Source: Verrucomicrobiota bacterium
Lineage (GTDB): Bacteria; Verrucomicrobiota; Verrucomicrobiia; Limisphaerales; SIBE01
Length of the DNA stretch: 52,848 nucleotides
Direction: 5' to 3'
Assembly (NCBI GenBank): GCA_016871515.1
Contig: VHDE01000032.1
Coordinates: 1-52,848, forward strand
In this document: positions 1 to 6,823 of the stretch, in pieces
Layout of the letters: each line of letters begins with the position of its first letter
How positions within the stretch are numbered: the stretch's first letter is position 1
Position numbers and translations under genes: made by a program
The notes under the pieces: generated by a model
The model's input: only the letters and a program-made list of their open reading frames with translations
Told to the model about the DNA's origin: nothing
The model's database searches: none

Positions 1-98
1 GCGTGAAAGTTTCACCGGAGGCGATGAAAAAACTGGCCTTGGAGCGAGATGAATTTCACGGAGAATGGAATTATTCCTTGAAACCACACCTTCACTGA
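1..98 (+). CDS. ISAzo13-family transposase, C-terminal end (partial)
   Basis: A reading frame whose first full codon is at base 3 runs in from beyond the left edge and stops at 96-98. Its last 15 or so residues include RDEFHGEWNYSLKP. ISAzo13-family DDE transposases ('Rhodopirellula transposase') end in a conserved F-H-G-[ED]-W-N-Y block just before the stop, so this is taken as the tail of such a transposase. Only about 31 residues are visible; whether the rest is intact cannot be judged. It marks the left end of a region rich in mobile and decayed genes. Confidence 0.75.
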   Translation, partial: VKVSPEAMKKLALERDEFHGEWNYSLKPHLH

Positions 99-421
99 AG
101 TGTTCATGTTGTTATTTCTAGGCTCCTAAGTAAAGCGGTGGAATGCGGGATAGTGACTGGATGTATGAAAGCCAAGCTTAAGCGCAATAAATGTTGAGAG
201 CGCCCCGCAAAGAGGCGCAAAGATCCTCCCATCGTCGAAATTCGATACCGAAGCTTCTGCGGCGTATGTCCGATTTCAGAAAAATGCTGAGGCCCCAAAG
301 ACGATTCTACAAAAGATCGCTGCTCAAGCCCGCTATCGGTGCGAAGTTGCTCCTGTGACTGCTCGGTCAGACTTTAAGCTGACTGAATAGACGACCTTCG
401 TCGGCCGGCTTCGATCCGTTG
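99..421. other. Intergenic stretch with a possible small decayed ORF
   Basis: No recognisable complete gene. On the plus strand the frame from 169 to 390 is open for about 73 codons but has no ATG or GTG near its beginning. Its text (for example AAYVRFQKNAEAPKTILQK) looks more like protein than chance. A separate frame starts with ATG at 165 and stops after ten codons, so a short gene broken by a frameshift near 190 is possible. I do not recognise a family. The minus-strand ORF here looks like noise. Confidence 0.25.
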
Positions 422-775
422 TTAGGTCCTCAAGATCTTTTCCATCGCCTTCCCCTTGGCTAATTCATCAACCAATTTATCCAGATAGCGTATTTCCCGC
501 ATTGTCGGCTCTTGAATGTCTTCTATGCGGACGCCGCAAATGACACCTTTGATCAGACTTCGTGAAGGATTCAGCTTGGGAGCTTCCTTGAAGAAGGTTT
601 CAAAGTCGGTCTGCTTTTTCAATTGTCCTTCTAACTCGCGCTGGCTATAGCCGGTCAGCCAGCAAATAACGGCGTCAACTTCTGATTTCTTGCGCCCCTT
701 TTTTTCTGCTTTTGCGACATAGAGGGGATAAACGCTCGCGAAACTCGTCGTAAAGATTCGATGTTTTGTTGTCAT
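422..775 (-). CDS. DUF2200 family protein
   Basis: The protein, about 117 residues from the ATG at 775, carries the blocks that define DUF2200: [20 protein letters not shown] near the N-terminus, [12 protein letters not shown] in the middle, [17 protein letters not shown], and a C-terminal [20 protein letters not shown]. The length is usual for the family. The function of DUF2200 is unknown; many copies are short cytosolic proteins in accessory DNA. The frame also extends to a GTG at 799, which would overlap the antitoxin-like gene upstream by 16 bases. I prefer the ATG because the family motif begins right after it. Confidence 0.88.
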   Translation of the reverse strand: MTTKHRIFTTSFASVYPLYVAKAEKKGRKKSEVDAVICWLTGYSQRELEGQLKKQTDFETFFKEAPKLNPSRSLIKGVICGVRIEDIQEPTMREIRYLDKLVDELAKGKAMEKILRT

Positions 776-783
776 CCGACCAA

Positions 784-969
784 TCAGCTTGAAGTCCACG
801 GGTCGAGCGTCTTCCTGGCATTTTCATTTGACATTACTCGACCCGCCTGGATGTCTCGGTCGCCTTGCTCCAGCGCCGCCAAGAATCCAATCTCTTTCGC
901 AATGGCACGATAATCGGCATCGTCAGGAAGTCTATGAATCGCCTGACGTGCCGCTTCTTTCGCACTCAT
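784..969 (-). CDS. Small antitoxin-like protein (addiction-module component)
   Basis: A 61-residue protein beginning [20 protein letters not shown], with [18 protein letters not shown] following. This pattern (short helix, L-P-[ED]-D-A, then a helical I-x-F-L-x-x-x-x-x-G-x-x-x-x-x-G-R) resembles the small antitoxins that pair with ParE/RelE toxins. No toxin follows; the next gene on the strand encodes the DUF2200 protein, either 8 bases downstream or overlapping by 16. It may be an orphan antitoxin, or DUF2200 may be its partner; the second idea is speculation. An exact 10-base palindrome lies just upstream and could be an autoregulatory operator. Confidence 0.6.
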   Translation of the reverse strand: MSAKEAARQAIHRLPDDADYRAIAKEIGFLAALEQGDRDIQAGRVMSNENARKTLDPWTSS

Positions 970-986
970 GGTCGCAGTGCATCCCT

Positions 987-996
987 AAGTATACTT
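987..996. promoter_or_regulatory. Palindrome AAGTATACTT upstream of the antitoxin-like gene
   Basis: A perfect 10-base palindrome lies about 18 bases upstream of the start codon at 969. It contains TATACT on the minus strand, so it could be a -10 element overlapped by an operator. The role is inferred from position only. Confidence 0.3.
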
Positions 997-1043
997 GACG
1001 CAAATCCCGTGCATGCTTGTCGAATTGGGCGCGGAACGGGCGG

Positions 1044-1245
1044 TCATCGCACGCAGTACAAATTCCCATCCGTGCGAACGAACAGGCGCCCACGACAAAT
1101 CGCGGGCGTGCTGAGCGTTGTCTCCTTTAGTTCGTTCGTAGCGAGAATCTCCAGCTTGGGCGAGGCTCTAACAACGACGCAGTTGCCTTCGCCATTCATG
1201 AAATAGACCCTTCCATCTCCGGCGACCGGCGAAACTTTGACATTC
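1044..1245 (-). pseudogene. C-terminal fragment of a PQQ-type beta-propeller protein
   Basis: The last 65 or so codons before the stop at 1044 read V-S-P-V-A-G-D-G-R-V-Y-F-M-N-G-E-G-N, then L-E-I-L-A-T-N-E-L, T-P-A-I-C-R-G-R-L-F-V-R-T-D and L-Y-C-V-R. This is the classic ending of secreted PQQ-like (outer-membrane-assembly-BamB-like) propellers in Verrucomicrobiota and Planctomycetes: S-P-V-x-x-D-G-R-[IV]-Y, a short blade, then S-P-A-x-x-x-G-[RQ]-[LI]-F-[IV]-R. The preceding blades are missing; reading upstream leads straight into an unrelated SEC-C protein in another frame. It is therefore a truncated relic created by a deletion or rearrangement at about 1245. Confidence 0.7.
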
Positions 1246-1808
1246 GCGCTCTTGTTCTTCGTTCGCGAATTGTTCAGCGAACATTTCGTCGCGGCACGCG
1301 CAACAATCCCAATAGGCGCGTTGGCTGCCGCACCAGCAAGGCAAGCTTCCGTGGCGTAGCCGGTGTGCTTCGACCTTGGCTTTCTCATAACGTTCCCAGA
1401 GCCACTCAGATTGCTCGCCGTAACCAAGGAATGATTCGCCCCAATACGCGTCCGGCAAAATGGCGACCATTCGAACAAACAAAGTCCAGTGCTTGTCCGC
1501 AATAGCCCGAACACGGCGGCGTTCGCGCGGCTTAACCCTGGCAATATCGCGGACCAGCTCGGCGAGCGCTTTGACTTTTGCATCCGAGTGCCGAGCCAGA
1601 ACCTGGATGCGCTGCATATTGTGGGCTCCGAGATGTTGCTTTGTTCGAGAAAACCGTACAGTTCGTCCTCCAACTTCCGTGATTCAAGCTGGCGGCGCCG
1701 TTCCGGCGTGATATTGCGGCAATCTTGGCAGATGGGATTACGATGTCCGGCACGGTGGAATTGACCGTGACTCTCAATACGCTTGCAGCTTCGGCAGTAG
1801 CGGCCCAT
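1246..1808 (-). pseudogene. Frameshifted SEC-C motif zinc protein
   Basis: The ATG at 1808 begins MGRYCRSCKRIESHGQFHRA, with a second Cys pair (I-C-Q-D-C) about 20 residues on, which suggests a small zinc ribbon. After E-D-E-L-Y-G-F-L-E-Q-S (near 1645-1650) the homologous text continues in another frame as H-L-G-A-H-N-M-Q-R-I-Q-V-L-A, so one base has been lost. That second frame holds L-P-C-W-C-G-S-Q-R-A-Y-W-D-C-C, which fits the SEC-C zinc motif C-x-C-G-S-x6-C-C. The 3' end fuses with a PQQ-propeller fragment. The frameshift may be real or a sequence error; the 3' truncation is independent evidence for decay. The gene begins 24 bases after the stop of the PSCyt/DUF1553 gene. Confidence 0.65.
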
Positions 1809-1832
1809 GGGTTAATGGACGTCCTACGAAGT

Positions 1833-4250
1833 TCAATCGACAAACATGAATTCGTTGCTGCCGAGAAGCGCGTGCAGATAAAGGCGCCAATCTTGGGACT
1901 GTTCTTCGGGCGTCCGATGTGGCGCACTAAGAAAATCCGTGGCCCAGGCAATCTCGCGCTCGCTTGCTTTCCGGCCAAATAGCCAATGATGCGCTTGATT
2001 GACACGCGCGCTCAGCTCTGACGGGCTTTCACGATTGAGACGGTCGAACAAGCGTTCCGCCTGCGTTTGAACAAACTCGCTGTTCAACACGAAAAGTTGT
2101 TGAGTCGGCGTGGTTGTCGGAACACGCTGCTCACCGTGGATTGACGGGTCAGGAAAGTCGTAGAGCCGCAGCATGTCATTAAGCAGGGTCCGTCCGACCG
2201 TGCCATAAATTGTCCGGCGTCTGTTGGATGCTTCGGCCAAGTCTTGAGGTCCACCGGATTGCTTGAAGTCGAGGAAGCCCGCAGCCGCCAACGCAGCGTC
2301 CCGCCAGCTTTCAATGTCAAGCCGCCGCCGGTTCATCCGCCAGAGCAGCCGATTCTCCGGGTCTGCGCGGTGATGTTCGGCGTGGAACTCGCTCGATTGC
2401 TGATACGCAGCCGAAAGCATGATTTCGCGGTGCAGCCATTTCAACGACCAACCATTCTGGATAAAACGCGCTGCGAGATCATCGAGCAACTCCGGATGCG
2501 TCGGGCGCGAACCGCGCACGCCAAAGTTGCTCGGTGTGTCGACGAGCCCTCGGCTGAAATGCTGCTCCCAAATGCGATTGACGATCACACGAGCCGAGAG
2601 CGGAGCCCCTTCGTTGACGATGGCTTCAGCCAACTCGATCCTTCCGCTCCCCTTCTGAAACTCCTTGCGTGAACCTTTCGAGAGCACTTCGAGAAATCCG
2701 CGCGGCACGGCGCGCCCTTCATTCGACGGATTGCCTCGCAGATGAACTCTCAAGTCGCGCGCTTTACCTGAGCGATAATCAAGTTTCGTGCGATTGGGGC
2801 CATCGTCCAAGACGTAAAGAGCGGCCTCTTCCAGAGCGTTGGCCATGAGTTGGTCGAAGCCGGGTGTGTTGGTCTTAATCGATTTAATCTTGCTTTCCAG
2901 CTCCGCGATCTTGGTTTTGGTTTCTTCGCTCATCTCCTTGCCTTTGTCGCCGGTTTGAGCGCTGCTCGCCTTCTGCCGCAGCTTCTTTACTTCTTCATCC
3001 AGGTCGTTCACCTCTTTGCGAGCTTTGCGCACCGGCTCGAAATCTTTTTCCGGCACGAGCGGTCGATCAATGGTGCGGCTGCTCGCCAGGACTCCAGCAA
3101 CCGCGTAATAATCTTCCTGGCTGATCGGATCGAACTTGTGATCGTGACAACGAGCGCACGCCAAGGTCAGGCCCAAGAATGTGCGGCCGAGTGCATCCAT
3201 CCGTTCCTCCCATTCTTCCGCGACGACGACTTGGATGAGAGAACGCTGCAGTTTGAGTTCTTTCCAGTAAGTGGGGCTCAAGCCAAGGAATCCAAGCGCG
3301 GGCAGGTCCCTCGGGTCCGAGCCCGGCATCAGGTCAGTCGCCAATTGCCGTTTCACGAACTCGTCGTACGGCATGTCTTGCTGAAATGCTTTGATGACCC
3401 AATCTCGATACAACCAGGGTGACGCGCGACTGTCTTCGAAGTTAGAGATCGCGTCCGTATAACGCGCCTTGTCGAGCCAGAATCGCGCCCAGCGTTCGCC
3501 ATACTGCGGCGACGCGAGCAAGCGCTCGATGAACTGCTCGTATGCATTGCTCGAGTCATCATGAACGAACGCATCGATCTCTTCTGGAGTTGGAGGCAAA
3601 CCGGTCAAATCGAATGTGGCGCGCCGAACGAGCGATCGGGCATCCGCGCGTTTCGACGGCGAAAGCTGGGCCTCGTCGAGCTTCCCCAAGACAAACCAAT
3701 CGATCCGGCGCAGCGGCCAAGCGGCGGCGCTTACCTTCGGCAGGGGATACGGCTTGATCGGTTGAATCGACCAGAATTTCCGACCTTCCGCGAAATTAAC
3801 TCCTCCGCGCGACTGGGCCTGAGCTGAGGAATCAGAACGGCGAGGGTCGGGCGCCCCGATGCGAATCCACTCCTCAAAATCCGCAACGACGTGGTCCGGC
3901 AGTTTCTCCTTGGGTGGCATTTGGAGATGGTCATCTTTGTATCGGATCGCTCGAATCAATAGGCTCTCCGCCGGTTTTTCTGGGACGATGGCCGGACCCG
4001 AATCGCCGCCCTGGAGAACTCGATCCCGAGTATCCAACCTCAAGCCGCCTTTTAACTTTTTCGCTTGCGCCGAGTGGCATTGGTAACAGCGCTCGACGAG
4101 GACAGGCCGAATACGTTTCTCGAAGAAGTCTTCAGCGTCCCCGGATTTGTTGACCGAAGTCGCGCCATCTGCGAGCGTACTCCGGCTAAGCATTGCCATT
4201 GCGGCGAGTCCCGCACCGAGCTTTGCCAGCTTTGCCATCGTGATTGTCAT
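1833..4250 (-). CDS. Secreted PSCyt1-DUF1549-DUF1553 protein
   Basis: About 805 residues from the ATG at 4250 (an in-frame ATG at 4238 is an alternative). A hydrophobic signal segment ends near T-L-A-D-G. A single haem-like motif C55-Y-Q-C-H59 lies in a PSCyt1 (planctomycete cytochrome C) domain, ending around the Q-M-P-P-K and W-I-R-I-G-A-P-D blocks. DUF1549 follows (R-R-I-D-W-F-V, R-A-T-F-D-L-T-G-L-P-P-T-P-E-E), then a charged, probably coiled-coil insert, and DUF1553 at the C-terminus with R-V-I-V-N-R-I-W-E-Q-H-F and F-V-L-N-S-E-F-V. The ORF extends about 118 codons further 5', but that text is not homologous and overlaps the vapC relic. Such genes usually sit beside a DUF1501 sulfatase-like gene; none is visible. 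Function is unknown beyond a presumed periplasmic or surface role. Confidence 0.9.
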   Translation of the reverse strand: MTITMAKLAKLGAGLAAMAMLSRSTLADGATSVNKSGDAEDFFEKRIRPVLVERCYQCHSAQAKKLKGGLRLDTRDRVLQGGDSGPAIVPEKPAESLLIRAIRYKDDHLQMPPKEKLPDHVVADFEEWIRIGAPDPRRSDSSAQAQSRGGVNFAEGRKFWSIQPIKPYPLPKVSAAAWPLRRIDWFVLGKLDEAQLSPSKRADARSLVRRATFDLTGLPPTPEEIDAFVHDDSSNAYEQFIERLLASPQYGERWARFWLDKARYTDAISNFEDSRASPWLYRDWVIKAFQQDMPYDEFVKRQLATDLMPGSDPRDLPALGFLGLSPTYWKELKLQRSLIQVVVAEEWEERMDALGRTFLGLTLACARCHDHKFDPISQEDYYAVAGVLASSRTIDRPLVPEKDFEPVRKARKEVNDLDEEVKKLRQKASSAQTGDKGKEMSEETKTKIAELESKIKSIKTNTPGFDQLMANALEEAALYVLDDGPNRTKLDYRSGKARDLRVHLRGNPSNEGRAVPRGFLEVLSKGSRKEFQKGSGRIELAEAIVNEGAPLSARVIVNRIWEQHFSRGLVDTPSNFGVRGSRPTHPELLDDLAARFIQNGWSLKWLHREIMLSAAYQQSSEFHAEHHRADPENRLLWRMNRRRLDIESWRDAALAAAGFLDFKQSGGPQDLAEASNRRRTIYGTVGRTLLNDMLRLYDFPDPSIHGEQRVPTTTPTQQLFVLNSEFVQTQAERLFDRLNRESPSELSARVNQAHHWLFGRKASEREIAWATDFLSAPHRTPEEQSQDWRLYLHALLGSNEFMFVD

Positions 4251-4308
4251 AGAAGCTTGCGGCGGCAAGCAATTTACCCAGTTAAAAAGACAAAGCGAGC
4301 CGGAATAT

Positions 4309-4614
4309 TCAACCGCACCTGCGATGACCACGCTGGACGGAGCGTTGCGAACGCTGGACACATTGTAGAACGGCTGTCGAGCGCACAGTGAATTCACGGC
4401 CCCCAAGCAATCGCTCTGCGGCTTGCATTTGTTGCTGTGCATCCTCCAGGGCCATCGAATTGCGGCGCAAATAAAGCGCGAGGACGTTGCGAAATTCGGA
4501 TCGCCAGAGAACGGGGGCGCACCATTCCTCCTTCCGGACGGCAATTCTCGCCAACCCTGTGAACGGTCCCGGAAGCAAAAGGTAACTAATGACATTTGCG
4601 TCAACGACGATCAT
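4309..4614 (-). pseudogene. vapC: VapC-like PIN toxin, truncated C-terminus
   Basis: The N-terminal 80 residues are typical VapC: MIVVDANVISYLLLPG with the first catalytic Asp, then L-W-R-S-E-F-R-N-V-L-A-L-Y-L-R-R with the conserved Glu. Intact relatives run to about 130 residues and carry further acidic residues (the A-Y-D-x-E-[FY] block). Here the text departs after R-E-F-T-V-R-S-T-A-V-L-Q and ends at 101 residues with no such block, and no other frame restores it. The ribonuclease is therefore probably inactive. Its start overlaps the antitoxin stop by 4 bases, the normal vapBC arrangement. Confidence 0.75.
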
Positions 4615-4850
4615 AGCCGATTGTCGCTTTTGGCTTGGCGCAGCCGGCCTTGTGTCAAGCGAGGTCCCTTGATTCGCGAACGGATACGGTCGATCTCGGC
4701 GAGCAGCATTTCAACGTCTATCGGCGCACTTTCGAGAGCCTTTTCCAAAATATCAATCACCTCCCAATTGATGCTGCGTTTGTTTGCTTCGGCCCGGACC
4801 TTGAGCTTGTGGTGCAGACGTGCCGGGACATCCTTGATCGTCACATTCAT
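4611..4850 (-). CDS. vapB: VapB/FitA-like antitoxin
   Basis: About 79 residues from the ATG at 4850. The start MNVTIKDVPARLHHKLKVRA followed by E-A-N-K-R-S-I-N-W-E-V-I-D-I-L-E-K-A-L is a ribbon-helix-helix antitoxin of the FitA/VapB type; the C-terminal half would wrap the toxin. An alternative GTG start at 4859 overlaps a triple 11-base repeat. The antitoxin is intact while its partner toxin is truncated, a common late stage of module decay. It would normally repress its own promoter through the repeats just upstream. Confidence 0.85.
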   Translation of the reverse strand: MNVTIKDVPARLHHKLKVRAEANKRSINWEVIDILEKALESAPIDVEMLLAEIDRIRSRIKGPRLTQGRLRQAKSDNRL

Positions 4851-4856
4851 CTTGAG

Positions 4857-4889
4857 CACCAGAATGACACCAGAATGACACCAGAATGA
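4857..4889. repeat. Three tandem copies of an 11-base repeat upstream of vapB
   Basis: CACCAGAATGA occurs three times head to tail at 4857, 4868 and 4879. The array abuts the vapB start. One-turn spacing of direct repeats is what a ribbon-helix-helix repressor array would need, so an operator role is plausible; replication slippage is the plain alternative. Confidence 0.6.
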
Positions 4890-4931
4890 TGCCAGTCAAT
4901 TGCTCGGTCGGAGCGGGCGGCAGTTTCCATT

Positions 4932-5198
4932 ATGGGAGCGCTGGCCCGATTCATTCGCGGCCACTGGAGTGCGTGCGAGATCGGCGCGCATTACCGGCGG
5001 GATGTGTCCTTGGGAGAAGATGCGTCGCTGATCAGAGGCCGCAGAGCACATGTCATGGCGGTCCTGCGCAATTTGACTCTGGGCTTGTTCGAACTGCAAA
5101 AGGATCGCGGCCAAGCCAGCGCCGGCTACGTGCCGGGCTGGCAGCGCAAGATGACGGGCACCCAGGCGCTGACACTGCTCCGCGCCAAAACCATTTAA
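4932..5198 (+). pseudogene. ISAs1-family transposase, C-terminal relic
   Basis: An 88-codon frame contains F-I-R-G-H-W-S-A-C-E-I-G-A-H-Y, R-R-D-V-S-L-G-E-D-A-S and A-V-L-R-N-L-T-L-G-L. These match the end of ISAs1 transposases (R-G-H-W-x-x-E-x-x-x-H-W, D-V-x-x-x-E-D-A-S, V-x-x-x-L-R-N). The family is about 370 residues, so roughly three quarters of the gene is missing. The ATG at 4932 is probably fortuitous. The next 180 bases (5199-5381) hold no recognisable gene. Confidence 0.72.
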
Positions 5199-5381
5199 TC
5201 GCAGCAGCGACTTGTTCTTTGTTTGTGCGGTAAAGTCGGCGATGGCTTAAGGCAACCACGCGGCCATCGCTGGCGGCTCCCAAGCTAAACTGCCGGCGCC
5301 AGACCCGACTCAAAACTCTCTGGCGCGCCGGTGTCGCCTTCGGAGCTCACGCTAAGCATTGCCAAATGCTTCGGGGCATTG

Positions 5382-5873
5382 TCAGAACTCCAGCTGAAAT
5401 GGCCATGGATTGAGAGTGGCGTCAAGTTCGGCGTTCTTGATTTTGCCATAGACGCGCTCAAGAATCGTCTCGGTGTACCAGGACCCGAAGAAGATTCCAC
5501 TACGTCCCCGCGTGGGCAACACGCGCCAGAAGCGCCAGGACGAAGGCCGCTCACGTTCCTCATCAGACAATTGTCCAAATGCTTGGGTGTCCACTCCCCG
5601 TGGATCGAACCATTCGTTGAGGCAATGAAGCAACTCTCCTTTTCCCGCTCCGTCGACGCCCGCCAGGATGATGATCAGCGGGACGTTCGCCTTTTTAAGC
5701 GCCAGTTGCGCTTCGAGCAATTTCGCCCGCAACTCCGGCAGCAGCGCCTGATACTCCTTCTTCGAAAGCTTGCGTCCCAGCTCGGCGGGTTCAAAAATAA
5801 CATATTTCGGCGTATTGCCGCGGGCGGGCAAGGCTCTCTCCGACTGTGGCCGAGCCTTGCCCGCCCGCGGCAA
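5382..5873 (-). pseudogene. PPK2-type polyphosphate:AMP phosphotransferase, truncated at both ends
   Basis: From about 5804 down to 5400 the frame reads F-E-P-A-E-L-G-R-K-L, then the Walker A region IIILAGVDGAGKGELLHCLN, E-W-F-D-P-R-G, S-D-E-E-R-E-R-P and G-I-F-F-G-S-W-Y-T-E-T-I-L-E-R-V-Y-G. These are the N-terminal motifs of PPK2 kinases of the two-domain polyphosphate:AMP phosphotransferase (Pap) class, which run to about 500 residues. The text departs after E-L-D-A-T-L-N and stops. Upstream the frame runs into a long inverted repeat and offers only TTG codons as starts. The gene thus lacks a proper start and most of its catalytic body and is unlikely to work. An intact PPK1 lies at 40.7 kb. 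Confidence 0.8.
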
Positions 5874-5886
5874 TACGCCGAAATAT
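5802..5886. repeat. Perfect 35-base inverted repeat (hairpin) between korB and the PPK2 relic
   Basis: Arms at 5802-5836 and 5852-5886 are exact reverse complements over 35 bases with a 15-base spacer. The arms include CGGCGTATTGCCG and CGGGCGGGCAAGGCTC. The right arm ends at the first base of the korB stop codon and the left arm runs into the 5' end of the PPK2 homology. It could terminate korB transcription, but the arms are much longer than a usual terminator and have no T-run, so a short mobile palindromic element is at least as likely. Confidence 0.85.
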
Positions 5887-6800
5887 TAGAGCAATTCCTT
5901 GATCACGGCTTTGGCTTGCTCATCGGTTATACCCAGTTCGCGGTAAGCGAGCGGGCCACCTTCGTGCAAGACCGGTTCTAAATCTTCCAGCGACGGCAGA
6001 TCCGTCCGTTTCCAGAAAAGGCCAATCGGGATTTCGTCACCCCACATGAACGCTTTGTCCATTGCCGCCCGGAAATCTGTCGGATCATGCCCTTGGTCTT
6101 CCAGCGCCTTAACGCGTGGCGTGAACCATTGGTAGGTATTGTCCTTGTTATAGGTAACGCAGGGACTGAAGACATCGACGAGGGCGAAACCTGGGTGCAT
6201 GATCGCGCCTTTGATAAGTTCCACCAGGTGTTTCTGCTTTCCGCTAAAACCTCGCGCCACATAAGTCGCGCCGCCCACGATCGCCATGGGCATCGGGTTA
6301 ATTGGATTTTCGACGCTGCCATGCGGCGAGCTCTTGGTTTTCATTCCTTTCACGCTGGTCGGAGAAACCTGCCCGGTCGTCAACCCATAAATCTGGTTGT
6401 CCATTACGATGTAAGTGAGGTCAATGTTTCGGCGCATCGTGTGAACAAAATGGTTGCCGCCAATTCCGTAACCATCACCATCGCCGCCGGTGCAAATCAC
6501 CTTTAATTCGTGGTTAGCCAACTTGGCGCCCGTTGCTACTGCAAGAGAGCGACCGTGCAATGTGTGCATCCCGTATGTATTGATGAAGCCCGGCAAATTC
6601 GAAGAGCAGCCGATGCCACTCACGACCAGGACCTGATTAGGTTTAAGTCCCAACTCAAAAAGAGCCGCTTGCAGCGCAGAAAGAACTGAAAAATCTCCAC
6701 AACCCGGACACCAATCGGGATGAATTTTCCCTTTGTAGGAATCCTTGGTCAATTGCGCGGCTTGCTTTGGCGCTTCTTCAACAACGGTAACGGTACTCAT
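5886..6800 (-). CDS. korB: 2-oxoacid:ferredoxin oxidoreductase, beta subunit
   Basis: A 304-residue protein carrying the thiamine diphosphate half of a 2-oxoacid:ferredoxin oxidoreductase. It decarboxylates a 2-oxoacid (2-oxoglutarate or pyruvate) with CoA and reduces ferredoxin. W-C-P-G-C-G-D-F near residue 31 and S-G-I-G-C-S-S supply cysteines for the iron-sulfur cluster. GDGDGYGIGGNHFVHTMRRN is the TPP/Mg motif, followed by D-N-Q-I-Y-G-L-T-T-G-Q. Length is normal for KorB. It lies 23 bases downstream of korA on the same strand. Substrate choice cannot be fixed from the sequence, hence moderate confidence in the symbol. Confidence 0.92.
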   Translation of the reverse strand: MSTVTVVEEAPKQAAQLTKDSYKGKIHPDWCPGCGDFSVLSALQAALFELGLKPNQVLVVSGIGCSSNLPGFINTYGMHTLHGRSLAVATGAKLANHELKVICTGGDGDGYGIGGNHFVHTMRRNIDLTYIVMDNQIYGLTTGQVSPTSVKGMKTKSSPHGSVENPINPMPMAIVGGATYVARGFSGKQKHLVELIKGAIMHPGFALVDVFSPCVTYNKDNTYQWFTPRVKALEDQGHDPTDFRAAMDKAFMWGDEIPIGLFWKRTDLPSLEDLEPVLHEGGPLAYRELGITDEQAKAVIKELL

Positions 6801-6823
6801 AATGATTGCTTAGACTAACTGCA

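Noticed and set aside
4251-4604. 118-codon extension of the PSCyt/DUF1553 gene
   Set aside because: Overlaps the vapC relic and lacks a signal peptide at its start; the signal peptide follows the ATG at 4250.
5331-5981. Plus-strand ORF of 216 codons
   Set aside because: Antisense to the PPK2 relic, the hairpin and the end of korB.
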